Assembly (NCBI RefSeq): GCF_000421225.1
Contig: NZ_ATWL01000008.1
Span: 115,352 to 179,351 of the forward strand
Origin: Ruania albidiflava DSM 18029
Lineage (GTDB): Bacteria > Actinomycetota > Actinomycetes > Actinomycetales > Beutenbergiaceae
Direction: 5' to 3'
Length of the DNA stretch: 64,000 nucleotides
Below are positions 24,376 through 33,059 of this stretch, piece after piece (position 1 is the first letter of the stretch; each line of letters opens with the position of its first letter). The notes under the pieces are model-generated. The model searched no databases. It saw only the letters and a program-made list of their open reading frames with translations, and was not told the DNA's origin. Both the position numbers and the translations under genes were made by a program.

Positions 24376-26614
24376 CGGATCTCCTTGGTCCGGGGGTCAG
24401 CACCTGTTCCACCCCTGCCAGCAGGGTCAGCTCATCCTGCCCACCGGGCCAGCGCACCGCCAACCGGGTGGGCTCAGCGGCACGGAACCTGGCCTCGGTG
24501 AGTGCACCGCTGCGCCAGCTCACGTCCACCTCGAGACCACCGCGGGCGCGCAACCCCCGCACGCGCCCCGCCGGCCACGTCTGCGGCAGCGCCGGCAGCA
24601 GCTCGAGCACACCGCTGTGGGAGCCCAGCAGCAGCTCGGCGATCCCCGCGGTCAGCCCGAAGTTCCCGTCGATCTGGAACGGAGGGTGGGCGCTGAACAG
24701 GTTCGGGTACAGCCCGCCCCGCTGCCCGCTGCCGGTGGCGGCCCGGGTGGACAGGACGAGCTGGTCGTGCGCGCCGGCGGCATCCCGCAGCCGGGCGCGC
24801 AGCGCTAGCCGCCACGCCAGCGCCCACCCGGTGGACTCCCGGCCGCGCAGGTCCAGGGTGCGCGCCGCGGCAGCGGTCAGCTCCGGCTGCTCCTCCGGGG
24901 TCCACCGGCCGAGCGGGTACAGGCCGACCAGGTGTGAGGTGTGCCGGTGCGTCGGCTCTGCCTCCACCACCTGCGCCGACCACTCCAGCAGCTCGCCACG
25001 GCTGCCCACGCGCGGGTCGGGCAGCGCGGCGACCTTCCGGGTCAGGGCGGGCAGCCAGTCCGGGTGCCGGTCCAGACGGTTGGCCACCAGGGCAGCGGTC
25101 TCGGTCAGGTCGCGCAGCAGCGCCACATCCATCGTGCTGCTTCGGCCCAGGGCCGTGGGCTGTCCGTCGCCGGCGAGGTACTGGTTCTCCGGTGAGGTCG
25201 ACGGGCTGGTCTCGGTGTGCTCCCCGGAGTCGACGATCCAATCAGCTGCGAAGCGGCACGCCCCCTCGAGCACCGGCCAGCTGCGCCGTGCTGCCGCGAG
25301 GTCACCGGTGAAGTCCAGGTGGTCCCGCAGCGCACGGCACAACCAGGTGCCGCCGAGCGGCCAGCTCGCCCACACGATCGCTGCGGTCGACCCGCCCACG
25401 GCGTAGGCATGCCCCCACGGATCGGTGTTGTGGTGCGCGGTCCACCCGCCGGCACCGTACAGCGCGGCCGCCGCCCGGCCGGTCTCGGCCAGCGTGCCGA
25501 GCAGGTCGGTCAACGGCACCAGGCACTCGGCCAGGCCGGTGACCAGGGCCGGCCAGTAGTTCATCTCGGTGTTGATGTTGATCGTGTAGTCGCTGTTCCA
25601 CGGTGGGGGCAGCCGGTCGTTCCAGATCCCCTGCAGGTTCGCCGGGAACCCGCCGGGGCGGGAGGAGGCGATCAGCAGGTAGCGGCCGTAGTGGAACAGC
25701 AGCGCGGCCAGCGGTCCCTCCCCGGTGCCGGTGGCCTCGTGCTCGGTGATCCACTCGTCGGTGGGCAGCCCGGGTGCGGACCCCAGGTCCAGCTCGCAGC
25801 GCCGGTACAGCTCGCGGTGGTCGGCCAGGTGGGCGGCCAGCAGTGCGGCAGGGGACAGCGCCGCGGCGGCGTGCACCCGGTCGGTGAGCAGCTGCTGCAG
25901 CCTGTCCCGGTCTGGCGCCAGGTTCGCATGCCGCACGCCCGGAGCCGCTGCTGCGGTCCCTGGTGGGAGCACGCTGCCGGTGGCGACCAGCAGCCGCACC
26001 CGCTGGGCGGCGCGGACCACGAGTGTGCCCTCGTCGGTGGCGACGGTGCCGTCGGTGTCCACGTGCAGCAGCAGGGCAGCGCTGCGGGAGCGCTCGTCGT
26101 AGAGCACCGGGGAACCGTCCGGTCCGGGTGGGACGTCCGCAGGAAGCTCCAGGTCCAGGCGTAGCGCACCGGAGGTGGCGGCCAGTGCCCGGGCCTCGGC
26201 CGGACCGCCGCGCAGCCGGTCCGGAGCCACGGCCAGGCGCAGGTCCAGCGGTGCGCTGGCGGTGACCTCGTGCACGAGCACCTGGTGTGGGTGCGAGGCA
26301 TAGCTGCGGTGCGCCACAGCGGTGGTCCCGAGCTGGTAGCAGTGGCCGGCGATCCCGGTGCTCAGGTCCAGCCAGCGCTCCACCGCGCGCCCGGGCGGGT
26401 CGGTGCTGATGCCGTCGGTGCGCACCTCGACCACTGCGAACGGCAAGAACGCCTGGGCGTGCGTGGTGTGGAACCCGGTGAGCAGCCTCTCGGCCGCCCG
26501 CAGCTCGCCGGTCGCCAGCTTCCGGCGCACTTCGGCGAGCCGACCAGGCCCGGTCTCGGCGGTGAGCTGCGGGCGCAGGCCTGCTGGTCCGGACCAGGCC
26601 GAGCCCTCGTTCAC
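24359..26614 (-). CDS. Glycoside hydrolase family 95 (alpha-L-fucosidase type)
   Basis: 751 residues from GTG 26614, with GGTGGAGAG about 9 nt upstream; no signal peptide. The N-terminal beta domain spans about 1-230. The (alpha/alpha)6 domain carries the family signatures GFPANLQGIWND, TININTEMNYWPALV, IVWASWPLGGTWLCRALRDH, SPSTSPENQYL and RSSTMDVALLRDL. The NINTEMNYW segment holds the asparagines that activate water in characterised GH95 enzymes. The family mainly cleaves alpha-1,2-L-fucose, with a few alpha-L-galactosidases. With alpha-xylosidase, beta-galactosidase and beta-glucosidases nearby, removal of fucose from xyloglucan side chains is the best guess. The gene is the first of an operon with the LacI regulator, with an operator-like site upstream. 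Confidence 0.88.
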   Translation of the reverse strand: MNEGSAWSGPAGLRPQLTAETGPGRLAEVRRKLATGELRAAERLLTGFHTTHAQAFLPFAVVEVRTDGISTDPPGRAVERWLDLSTGIAGHCYQLGTTAVAHRSYASHPHQVLVHEVTASAPLDLRLAVAPDRLRGGPAEARALAATSGALRLDLELPADVPPGPDGSPVLYDERSRSAALLLHVDTDGTVATDEGTLVVRAAQRVRLLVATGSVLPPGTAAAAPGVRHANLAPDRDRLQQLLTDRVHAAAALSPAALLAAHLADHRELYRRCELDLGSAPGLPTDEWITEHEATGTGEGPLAALLFHYGRYLLIASSRPGGFPANLQGIWNDRLPPPWNSDYTININTEMNYWPALVTGLAECLVPLTDLLGTLAETGRAAAALYGAGGWTAHHNTDPWGHAYAVGGSTAAIVWASWPLGGTWLCRALRDHLDFTGDLAAARRSWPVLEGACRFAADWIVDSGEHTETSPSTSPENQYLAGDGQPTALGRSSTMDVALLRDLTETAALVANRLDRHPDWLPALTRKVAALPDPRVGSRGELLEWSAQVVEAEPTHRHTSHLVGLYPLGRWTPEEQPELTAAAARTLDLRGRESTGWALAWRLALRARLRDAAGAHDQLVLSTRAATGSGQRGGLYPNLFSAHPPFQIDGNFGLTAGIAELLLGSHSGVLELLPALPQTWPAGRVRGLRARGGLEVDVSWRSGALTEARFRAAEPTRLAVRWPGGQDELTLLAGVEQVLTPGPRRSDDDDR

Positions 26615-26674
26615 CTGGATCCGCTCTCCACCGTGCAGGCCGGACAGGGTGGCACCGGAATGCCCGTTCCCGAC

Positions 26675-26702
26675 CGGAAGCGATTCGACAAAGGCTGTCG
26701 AA
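26675..26702 (-). promoter_or_regulatory. LacI-type operator D upstream of GH95
   Basis: CGGAAGCGATTCGA (26675-26688) matches the operator consensus TCGAANCGNTTCGA at 12 of the 14 positions counted with N as free. It overlaps a perfect inverted repeat TTCGACA-N5-TGTCGAA (26684-26702). It lies about 60-90 bp upstream of the GH95 start. No clear -10/-35 pair was picked out for this strand. Confidence 0.45.
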
Positions 26703-26825
26703 GAGTTCCGGTACCAGAGCGTGTGCGTGCCACGGTCCGTGGGTCGTCGGAACCCGGTGAGATCGTCGGTCGCGTCGATGGAACTGCTCCGTTCGTGCGG
26801 ATCGGCAGTGGTTCGCCACGACCAC

Positions 26826-26870
26826 TTTACACAGCCGCTCGCCTCTGGATACAGTGTTGAACCGCTTCGA
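26826..26870 (+). promoter_or_regulatory. GH42 operon promoter with LacI-type operator C
   Basis: TTTACA (26826-26831), an 18-nt spacer and TACAGT (26850-26855) form a good vegetative promoter. TTGAACCGCTTCGA (26857-26870) follows at once and differs from operator B by one base. It covers the expected start site, 125 bp before the GH42 start codon. The rest of the 381-bp gap between GH95 and GH42 shows no gene. Confidence 0.65.
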
Positions 26871-26995
26871 CAACGCGACGGTCACGAGCGGTCAGGACCG
26901 CCGGTGGAGAGACCAGGTCGAGGAGCGCGGGACCAGCCTCGGCAGGACCCGGAACGAACGAGACGTGCACGGACCGAGTCCGCACAGGAGGCGAT

Positions 26996-29017
26996 GTGGC
27001 ACCCAGCACCCGGGCGGGCGGGAACGCCCTGGCTCGGCTCACCTCGGTCCGTGGGCTGCTCTATGGTGGCGACTACGCACCGGAGCAGTGGCCTGCCGAG
27101 ACCTGGCGCGAGGACGCGCAGCTGATGGTCGCCGCCGGGGTGAACCTGGTGACCGTGAACGTGTTCGGCTGGTCCCGCATCGAACCGGCCGAGGGCGAGC
27201 GGGACTTCGCCTGGCTGGACGAGGTGCTCGACGTGCTGCACGAGTGGGGCATCGCCGTGGACCTGGCCACCCCGACCGCCAGCCCACCGCCGTGGCTGGC
27301 CAGCCGCTATCCGGAGACCCGGCCGGTCACCGCCGACGGAGTGCGACTGTGGCACGGGTCCCGGAACCACTTCTGCCCCACCTCCGTCGTCTACCGGGAC
27401 CGTGCCCGCAGGATCGCTACCGACCTGGCCGCTCGGTACGCCGACCATCCGGCCGTGGTGCTGTGGCACGTGGGCAACGAGTTCGGCCAGGTCTGCTGGT
27501 GCGACGGGTGCGCGGCTAGGTTCCGCACCTGGCTCACCACCCGGTACCGGGACCTCGAGGGTCTGAACGAGGCCTGGGGCACCGCGTTCTGGGGGCAGCG
27601 TTACAGCAGCTGGGAACAGGTGGTCCCACCCCGGGCCGCCCCGTACCTGCCCAACCCCGGCACCGACCTGGACTTCCGCCGCTTCACCTCGGACATGCTG
27701 CTGCAGCTGTACACCGAGCAGCGGGACGCGATCCGCGGCGCCGGTGCCGCCCAGCCGATCACCACCAACTTCATGGGGTTCTTCCCTGGGCTGGACCCGA
27801 CCACCTGGGTGGGGGAGCTGGACGTGGTCTCCGACGACTCCTACCCCGACCCCGCCGATCCCGAGGCACCGGTGCGTGCTGCGCTCACCCACGACCTGAT
27901 GCGTTCGCTCGCCGACGGCGGCCCCTGGCTGCTGATGGAGCAGGCGGTCTCCGCCGTGAACTGGCGCGAGCACAACCTGCCCAAGACCGCCGAGCAGATG
28001 CGCTCGGACGCGCTCCGGGCGATCGCGCACGGTAGCGACGGGGTGCTGTCCTTCCAGTGGCGCGCCTCGGCCTCCGGTGCCGAGCGGTTCCACTCCGCGA
28101 TGCTCCCGCACGCCGGAACCGATACCCGGGTGCACCGGGCGGTCCGTGCACTCGGCGCCGACCTGCGCGCCCTCGCCCCGCTGGCCGGCACACCGATCAC
28201 TGCGCGCATCGCGCTGCTGTTCGACTGGCCCAGCTGGTGGACCGCCACCCGACGAGGCTTGCCCACCAGCCGTCTCGACCCGCTCGAGCAGCTGCTCGCC
28301 TGGTACCGCCCGCTGTGGCGGGCGGGGTACGCCGTCGACATCGTGACCGGTGAGGCAGACCTGACCGGCTACGCCCTGCTGCTCGCCCCGACCCTGCACA
28401 CGGTCACCGACCGAGCCCTGACCAACCTGCGCTCCGCCGTCGGCACCGGTGTGCTCGCCCTCGGCCCGTTCACCGCAGTGGCCGACCCGAACGGTGCGGT
28501 GCGCCCGGCGCCGCTGCCCGCCGGACTTGCCGACCTGCTCGGCGCGCAGGTGGAGGAGTGGTGCCCGCTCGGGCCCGATGGTGCGCGTCTGACCGCCCGG
28601 GGCGCCGGCACCGGCCTGAGGGGCCACGCGCACACCTTCGCCGAACGGCTGCGTCCCCACGGTGCCACCGTGCTGGCCACCTTCACCGGCGCCGACCTGG
28701 ACGGCTGCCCGGCCGTGCTGCGCGCCCCGGGGGCGGACCTGTTCCACCTGGGTGCCGTCGTCGACGAGGAGACGATGACCACCTGGATCGGCCTGCTCAC
28801 CGGTGCCGCCGGGCTGGCCCCGCCGGAGTCGCCGGTGACCGGTCCCGCAGCGCTGGAGACCGCCCGCCGCGGTGACCACCTGTTCCTGTTCAACCCGGGC
28901 TCGACACCCGTCACCACCACGCTCACCCACCCCTGCACGGATGCGCTCACCGGCGCCGAGCGTGCAGGCGAGCTCACCGTGCCCGCAGCGGGCGCTGTCG
29001 TCCTGAAGGAGACCTGA
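26996..29017 (+). CDS. Beta-galactosidase, glycoside hydrolase family 42
   Basis: 673 residues from GTG 26996 with AGGAGG 6 nt upstream; no signal peptide. The TIM barrel starts GGDYAPEQWP. The acid/base is E162 in LWHVGNEFGQ and the nucleophile E315 in WLLMEQAVSAVNW. Cysteines around CWCDGC belong to the zinc cluster of the family. A trimerisation domain (from about 400, ITARIALLFDWPSWW) and a short C-terminal beta domain follow, the normal family layout. It removes terminal beta-galactose. The stop overlaps the start of the GH31 gene (TGATG). In this setting it would remove galactose from the side chains of xyloglucan oligosaccharides after the fucosidase. Confidence 0.93.
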   Translation: MAPSTRAGGNALARLTSVRGLLYGGDYAPEQWPAETWREDAQLMVAAGVNLVTVNVFGWSRIEPAEGERDFAWLDEVLDVLHEWGIAVDLATPTASPPPWLASRYPETRPVTADGVRLWHGSRNHFCPTSVVYRDRARRIATDLAARYADHPAVVLWHVGNEFGQVCWCDGCAARFRTWLTTRYRDLEGLNEAWGTAFWGQRYSSWEQVVPPRAAPYLPNPGTDLDFRRFTSDMLLQLYTEQRDAIRGAGAAQPITTNFMGFFPGLDPTTWVGELDVVSDDSYPDPADPEAPVRAALTHDLMRSLADGGPWLLMEQAVSAVNWREHNLPKTAEQMRSDALRAIAHGSDGVLSFQWRASASGAERFHSAMLPHAGTDTRVHRAVRALGADLRALAPLAGTPITARIALLFDWPSWWTATRRGLPTSRLDPLEQLLAWYRPLWRAGYAVDIVTGEADLTGYALLLAPTLHTVTDRALTNLRSAVGTGVLALGPFTAVADPNGAVRPAPLPAGLADLLGAQVEEWCPLGPDGARLTARGAGTGLRGHAHTFAERLRPHGATVLATFTGADLDGCPAVLRAPGADLFHLGAVVDEETMTTWIGLLTGAAGLAPPESPVTGPAALETARRGDHLFLFNPGSTPVTTTLTHPCTDALTGAERAGELTVPAAGAVVLKET

Positions 29018-31293
29018 TGAAGTTCACCGATGGCTACTGGCAGGTGCTGCCCGGTGTGCAGATCCTGCGGCCCCGGTTCGTGGAGTCGGTGGCCGACGGC
29101 GGGGACCACCTCACCGTCTACGCCGCCACCGCACCGCTGGGCACCCGCGGGGACACGCTGAACCGGCCGATGATCACCGTGCGGCTGGACTCCCCGGCTG
29201 AAGGGGTGATCGGGGTGCGGATCGAGCACTTCCAGGGGGTGCGCGACCGTGGGCCACACTTCGAGCTGCACCGGGCGCAGGCACCGGTGCAGGTGCACAT
29301 CGGGGACGGCGTGGCCTCGCTGACCTCCGGGTCGCTGACCGCGCGGGTGCGCACCCGCGGGTCCTGGCAGGTGGAGTTCGTCGACGAGTCCGGTCGCGTG
29401 CTCACCTCCTCGACCGACCGGTCCGTGGGCATCATCTCCGTGGCCGACGACGGACCGTACGTGTGCGAACAGCTCACCCTGGACGTGGCCGAGCGCGTCT
29501 ACGGGTTGGGGGAGCGGTTCGGGCCGCTGGTGAAGAACGGGCAGTCGGTGGACATCTGGAACCAGGACGGCGGCACCGCTTCGGACCAGGCGTACAAGAA
29601 CGTACCCTTCTACCTCTCTGACCGCGGGTACGGGGTGTTCGTGGACCATCCGGAACGCGTCTCCTGCGAGATCGGCACCGAGGTGGTCTCCCGGGCCCAG
29701 TTCTCCGTGCCCGGTCAGCACCTGCAGTACTACGTGGTCGGCGGGCCGGAGCCGAAGGACGCGTTGCGTCGCTACACCGCCCTGACCGGGCTGCCCGCCC
29801 GGGTGCCCACCTGGTCCTACGGGCTGTGGCTGTCCACCTCGTTCACCACCCGCTACGACGAGGAGACCGTCACCTCCTTCATCGAGGGGATGGCGCAGCG
29901 GGACCTGCCGATGAGCGTGTTCCACTTCGACTGCTTCTGGATGCGGCAGTTCCACTGGTGCGACTTCGTCTGGGATCCGGCCACGTTCCCCGACCCGCAG
30001 GGGATGCTCGACCGGCTGCACGCACGCGACCTGAAGGTCTCGCTGTGGATCAACCCCTACATCGCCCAGCGTTCGCACCTGTTCGCCGAAGGAGCCGAAC
30101 GTGGCTACCTGGTCACCACACCCGACGGGGACGTGTGGCAGTGGGACATGTGGCAGGCGGGGATGGCGCTGGTGGACTTCACCAACCCGGACGCCTGGAC
30201 CTGGTACCAGGACAAGCTGCGCACGCTGCTGGACCAGGGGGTGGACGCGTTCAAGACCGACTTCGGCGAGCGCATCCCCACCAGCGTGCGCTGGCACGAC
30301 GGGTCGGACCCGCAGCGGATGCACAACTACTACACCCACCTGTTCAACGCCTGCGTGTTCGAGCTGTTGCAGAAGGAGCGGGGCACCGGGGAAGCAGTGG
30401 TCTTCGCCCGCTCGGCGACCGCCGGCGGGCAGCAGTTCCCGGTGCACTGGGGCGGGGACTGCGAGTCCACGTTCTCCGCGATGAGCGAGTCCTTGCGCGG
30501 TGGGCTGTCCCTGGCCGCCTCCGGGTTCGGCTTCTGGAGCCACGACATCGGCGGCTTCGAGGGCACACCGGACCCCGCAGTGTTCAAGCGGTGGGTGGCC
30601 TTCGGGCTGCTCTCCTCGCACAGCCGGCTGCACGGGTCGGACTCCTACCGGGTGCCCTGGGCGTTCGACGAGGAGGCGGTGGAGGTGACCCGCCTCTTCA
30701 CCCAGCTGAAGTACCGGCTGATGCCCTACCTGGCCGCGGCCGGTCAGCAGGCCAGCGGCACCGGGGTGCCGGTGATGCGCCCGATGATGCTGGAGTTCCC
30801 GCGGGACCGGTCGGTGGCCGCCGCGGACACGCAGTACATGCTGGGCTCCTCGCTGCTGGTGGCGCCGGTGTTCGACGAGCGTTGGGTGGAGTACTACGTG
30901 CCCGAGGGGGCGTGGACCAAGGTGCTCACCGACGAGGTGGTCCACGGACCGCGCTGGGTGCGCGAGGAGCACGGCTTCGACTCGGTGCCCCTGCTGGCCC
31001 GACCCGGCAGCGTGGTCCCGTTCGGTGCCCGCACCGACCGCCCGGACTACGACTATGCCGAGGGTGTGCAGCTGCGGGTGTACGAGCTCGCCGAGGGCGA
31101 GCAGGTGGTCCTGGAGGTCCCCACCGCCGACGGCGCAGGCTCGGCCGGGCAGTTCACGGTGCGGCGGGTAGGGTCTCGCCTGGAGGCGAGCACCGACTCC
31201 GGCGTGGCACCGTGGTCGCTGTACTGGCGGGGCCGCGACCATCCGGCGCACGGGCAGACCGTCTCGATCGACCTGGAGGAGGACGCGACGTGA
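29017..31293 (+). CDS. Alpha-xylosidase, glycoside hydrolase family 31 (YicI type)
   Basis: 758 residues, no signal peptide. The nucleophile is D415 in [11 protein letters not shown], and the acid/base region is GGDCESTF. Residues that set xylose specificity in E. coli YicI (F277, C307, F308, W345, K414) are all present with an offset of one: F276 in STSFTTRY, C306-F307 in FHFDCFWM, W344 in SLWINPY, K413. This strongly supports alpha-xylosidase rather than alpha-glucosidase activity. The enzyme would strip xylose from the non-reducing end of isoprimeverose-containing oligosaccharides in the cytoplasm. ATG 29017 overlaps the GH42 stop, and its own stop overlaps the GH1 start in a GTGA arrangement, so the three enzymes are translationally coupled. 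Confidence 0.95.
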   Translation: MKFTDGYWQVLPGVQILRPRFVESVADGGDHLTVYAATAPLGTRGDTLNRPMITVRLDSPAEGVIGVRIEHFQGVRDRGPHFELHRAQAPVQVHIGDGVASLTSGSLTARVRTRGSWQVEFVDESGRVLTSSTDRSVGIISVADDGPYVCEQLTLDVAERVYGLGERFGPLVKNGQSVDIWNQDGGTASDQAYKNVPFYLSDRGYGVFVDHPERVSCEIGTEVVSRAQFSVPGQHLQYYVVGGPEPKDALRRYTALTGLPARVPTWSYGLWLSTSFTTRYDEETVTSFIEGMAQRDLPMSVFHFDCFWMRQFHWCDFVWDPATFPDPQGMLDRLHARDLKVSLWINPYIAQRSHLFAEGAERGYLVTTPDGDVWQWDMWQAGMALVDFTNPDAWTWYQDKLRTLLDQGVDAFKTDFGERIPTSVRWHDGSDPQRMHNYYTHLFNACVFELLQKERGTGEAVVFARSATAGGQQFPVHWGGDCESTFSAMSESLRGGLSLAASGFGFWSHDIGGFEGTPDPAVFKRWVAFGLLSSHSRLHGSDSYRVPWAFDEEAVEVTRLFTQLKYRLMPYLAAAGQQASGTGVPVMRPMMLEFPRDRSVAAADTQYMLGSSLLVAPVFDERWVEYYVPEGAWTKVLTDEVVHGPRWVREEHGFDSVPLLARPGSVVPFGARTDRPDYDYAEGVQLRVYELAEGEQVVLEVPTADGAGSAGQFTVRRVGSRLEASTDSGVAPWSLYWRGRDHPAHGQTVSIDLEEDAT

Positions 31294-32741
31294 CCGATGC
31301 GGTGAGCACCTTTCCGCCCGAGTTCCTCTGGGGTGCGGCCACTGCCGCCTACCAGGTGGAGGGGGCAGCGCGAGAGGGTGGTCGCGGCCCGTCGATCTGG
31401 GACACCTTCTCCCACACCCCGGGCCGCACGCTGAACGGGGACACCGGGGACGTGGCGATCGACCACTACCACCGGTGGCGCGAGGACCTGGACCTGATGG
31501 CCGGCCTCGGCCTGGGTGCCTACCGGCTGTCCATCTCCTGGCCGCGGGTGCAGCCGGGTGGCACCGGGGAGCTGAACGCGGAGGGGGTGGCGTTCTACTC
31601 CGACCTGGTGGACGGGCTGATCGAGCGCGGTATCCGCCCGGTGGTCACCCTCTACCACTGGGACCTGCCTGATGAGCTGGAGCAGGCCGGTGGCTGGACC
31701 GTGCGGGAGACCGCGTTCGCGTTCGCCGACTACGCCCGGGCGATCGCCCGCGCCCTGGGTGACCGGGTGGCGCTGTGGACCACGCTGAACGAGCCGTGGT
31801 GCTCGGCCTTCCTCGGCTACGCCTCCGGGGTGCACGCACCGGGCCGCACCGACCCGGTGGCTGCGCTGCGCGCCGCCCACCACCTGAACCTGGCGCACGG
31901 GCTGGCCGTGGCCGCGATCCGCGCGGAGCTGGGTGCGGAAGCACAGGTCGGGGTCACGCTGAACACGCACGTGCACCGTCCGGCCGACCCGGACTCGGCG
32001 GCAGACCGGGACGCGGTGCGTCGCCTGGACGCTGTGGGCAACCGGATCTTCCTGGACCCGATGCTGCGCGGGGCCTACCCGGCCGACCTGCGGGCGGACG
32101 TGGCGCACCTGAGCGACTTCTCCTTCGTGCAGCCCGGCGACGAGGCGCTGATCGGCCAGCGCGTGGACCTGCTCGGGGTGAACTACTACTGCACCTCCCG
32201 GGCGCGGGCGCCACGACCGGAGGACCCGCTGCCGGCCTCCACCCAGCACGGCGACTCCGCGCACAGCCCGTGGGTGGGCGCTGAGGACGTGGAGTTCCTG
32301 CCCGAACCGGGCCCGCACACCGCGATGGGCTGGAACATCGACCCGAGCGGGCTGACCGAGCTGCTGCTGCGCCTGCACACCGAGTACCAGCTGCCGCTGA
32401 TGGTCACCGAGAACGGGGCCGCCTTCGACGATGTGTGCTCGGCAGACGGGGCCGTGCACGACCCGGAGCGGATCGACTACCTCCGCGGCCATCTGGAGGC
32501 CGTCGCCGAGGCGCGCGCGGCCGGGGCGGACGTGCGCGGCTACTTCGTCTGGTCCCTGTTCGACAACTTCGAGTGGGCGTTCGGCTACGACCGGCGGTTC
32601 GGGGTGGTGTACGTGGACTACGACACCCAGGAGCGGGTGCTCAAGGACTCTGCCCGCTGGTACGCCCAGGTGGTGGCTGCCGGAGCGCTGCCGGCGGGGG
32701 AGCAGCCGGGCAGGCAACCCTCCGCCGTCCCGCACGCATAA
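31290..32741 (+). CDS. Beta-glucosidase, glycoside hydrolase family 1
   Basis: 483 residues from GTG 31290, which overlaps the GH31 stop; GGAGGAGG is upstream. The start [19 protein letters not shown] is classic GH1. The acid/base is E168 in TTLNEPW and the nucleophile E374 in MVTENGAAF. Substrate-binding residues are in DNFEWAFGY. There is no signal peptide. It hydrolyses beta-1,4-linked glucose from short cello- or xyloglucan-derived oligosaccharides inside the cell. It is the last of the GH42-GH31-GH1 operon. Together with GH3 it would finish degradation of the glucan backbone once xylose is removed. Confidence 0.95.
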   Translation: MTDAVSTFPPEFLWGAATAAYQVEGAAREGGRGPSIWDTFSHTPGRTLNGDTGDVAIDHYHRWREDLDLMAGLGLGAYRLSISWPRVQPGGTGELNAEGVAFYSDLVDGLIERGIRPVVTLYHWDLPDELEQAGGWTVRETAFAFADYARAIARALGDRVALWTTLNEPWCSAFLGYASGVHAPGRTDPVAALRAAHHLNLAHGLAVAAIRAELGAEAQVGVTLNTHVHRPADPDSAADRDAVRRLDAVGNRIFLDPMLRGAYPADLRADVAHLSDFSFVQPGDEALIGQRVDLLGVNYYCTSRARAPRPEDPLPASTQHGDSAHSPWVGAEDVEFLPEPGPHTAMGWNIDPSGLTELLLRLHTEYQLPLMVTENGAAFDDVCSADGAVHDPERIDYLRGHLEAVAEARAAGADVRGYFVWSLFDNFEWAFGYDRRFGVVYVDYDTQERVLKDSARWYAQVVAAGALPAGEQPGRQPSAVPHA

Positions 32742-32748
32742 TGGCCTG

Positions 32749-33057
32749 ATGGCCCGTCGATCCCGCAAGCGTCCGTACGGCGAGCCCCACCCGGAGCTCG
32801 ACGTCGACGCCGTGCTGCGCGGTGGCGCCCGGCGCGAGTCCGGGGCCGACGGGCGGCGCTGGAACGTGCGGAGCGTGGCCGGCTCGGCGAAGAGCTACAC
32901 CTGCCCCGGCTGCCAGCAGACCATCCCGCCCAGTGTGGCGCACGTGGTCGCCTGGAGCGAAGAGCACCTGTTCGGGGCCGATGCCGCGCTCGCGGACCGG
33001 CGGCACTGGCACACGTCCTGCTGGCGCGCCCGGGACCGGCGCGGCCCGCGCCGCTGA
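32749..33057 (+). CDS. Conserved actinobacterial small protein with Cys/His zinc-like site
   Basis: 102 residues from ATG 32749, 7 bp after the GH1 stop. The basic N-terminus (ARRSRKRPYG) is followed by a possible metal site: YTCPGCQQTIPPSVAHVV, then RRHWHTSCWRARDRRG near the end, giving two cysteines, histidines and a last cysteine. Similar short proteins with the pattern CPGC...HVVAW...HWHxxCW are widespread in actinobacteria and are often labelled ATP/GTP-binding without evidence. Function is unknown. It is probably not part of the glycan system. Confidence 0.75.
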   Translation: MARRSRKRPYGEPHPELDVDAVLRGGARRESGADGRRWNVRSVAGSAKSYTCPGCQQTIPPSVAHVVAWSEEHLFGADAALADRRHWHTSCWRARDRRGPRR

Positions 33058-33059
33058 GG

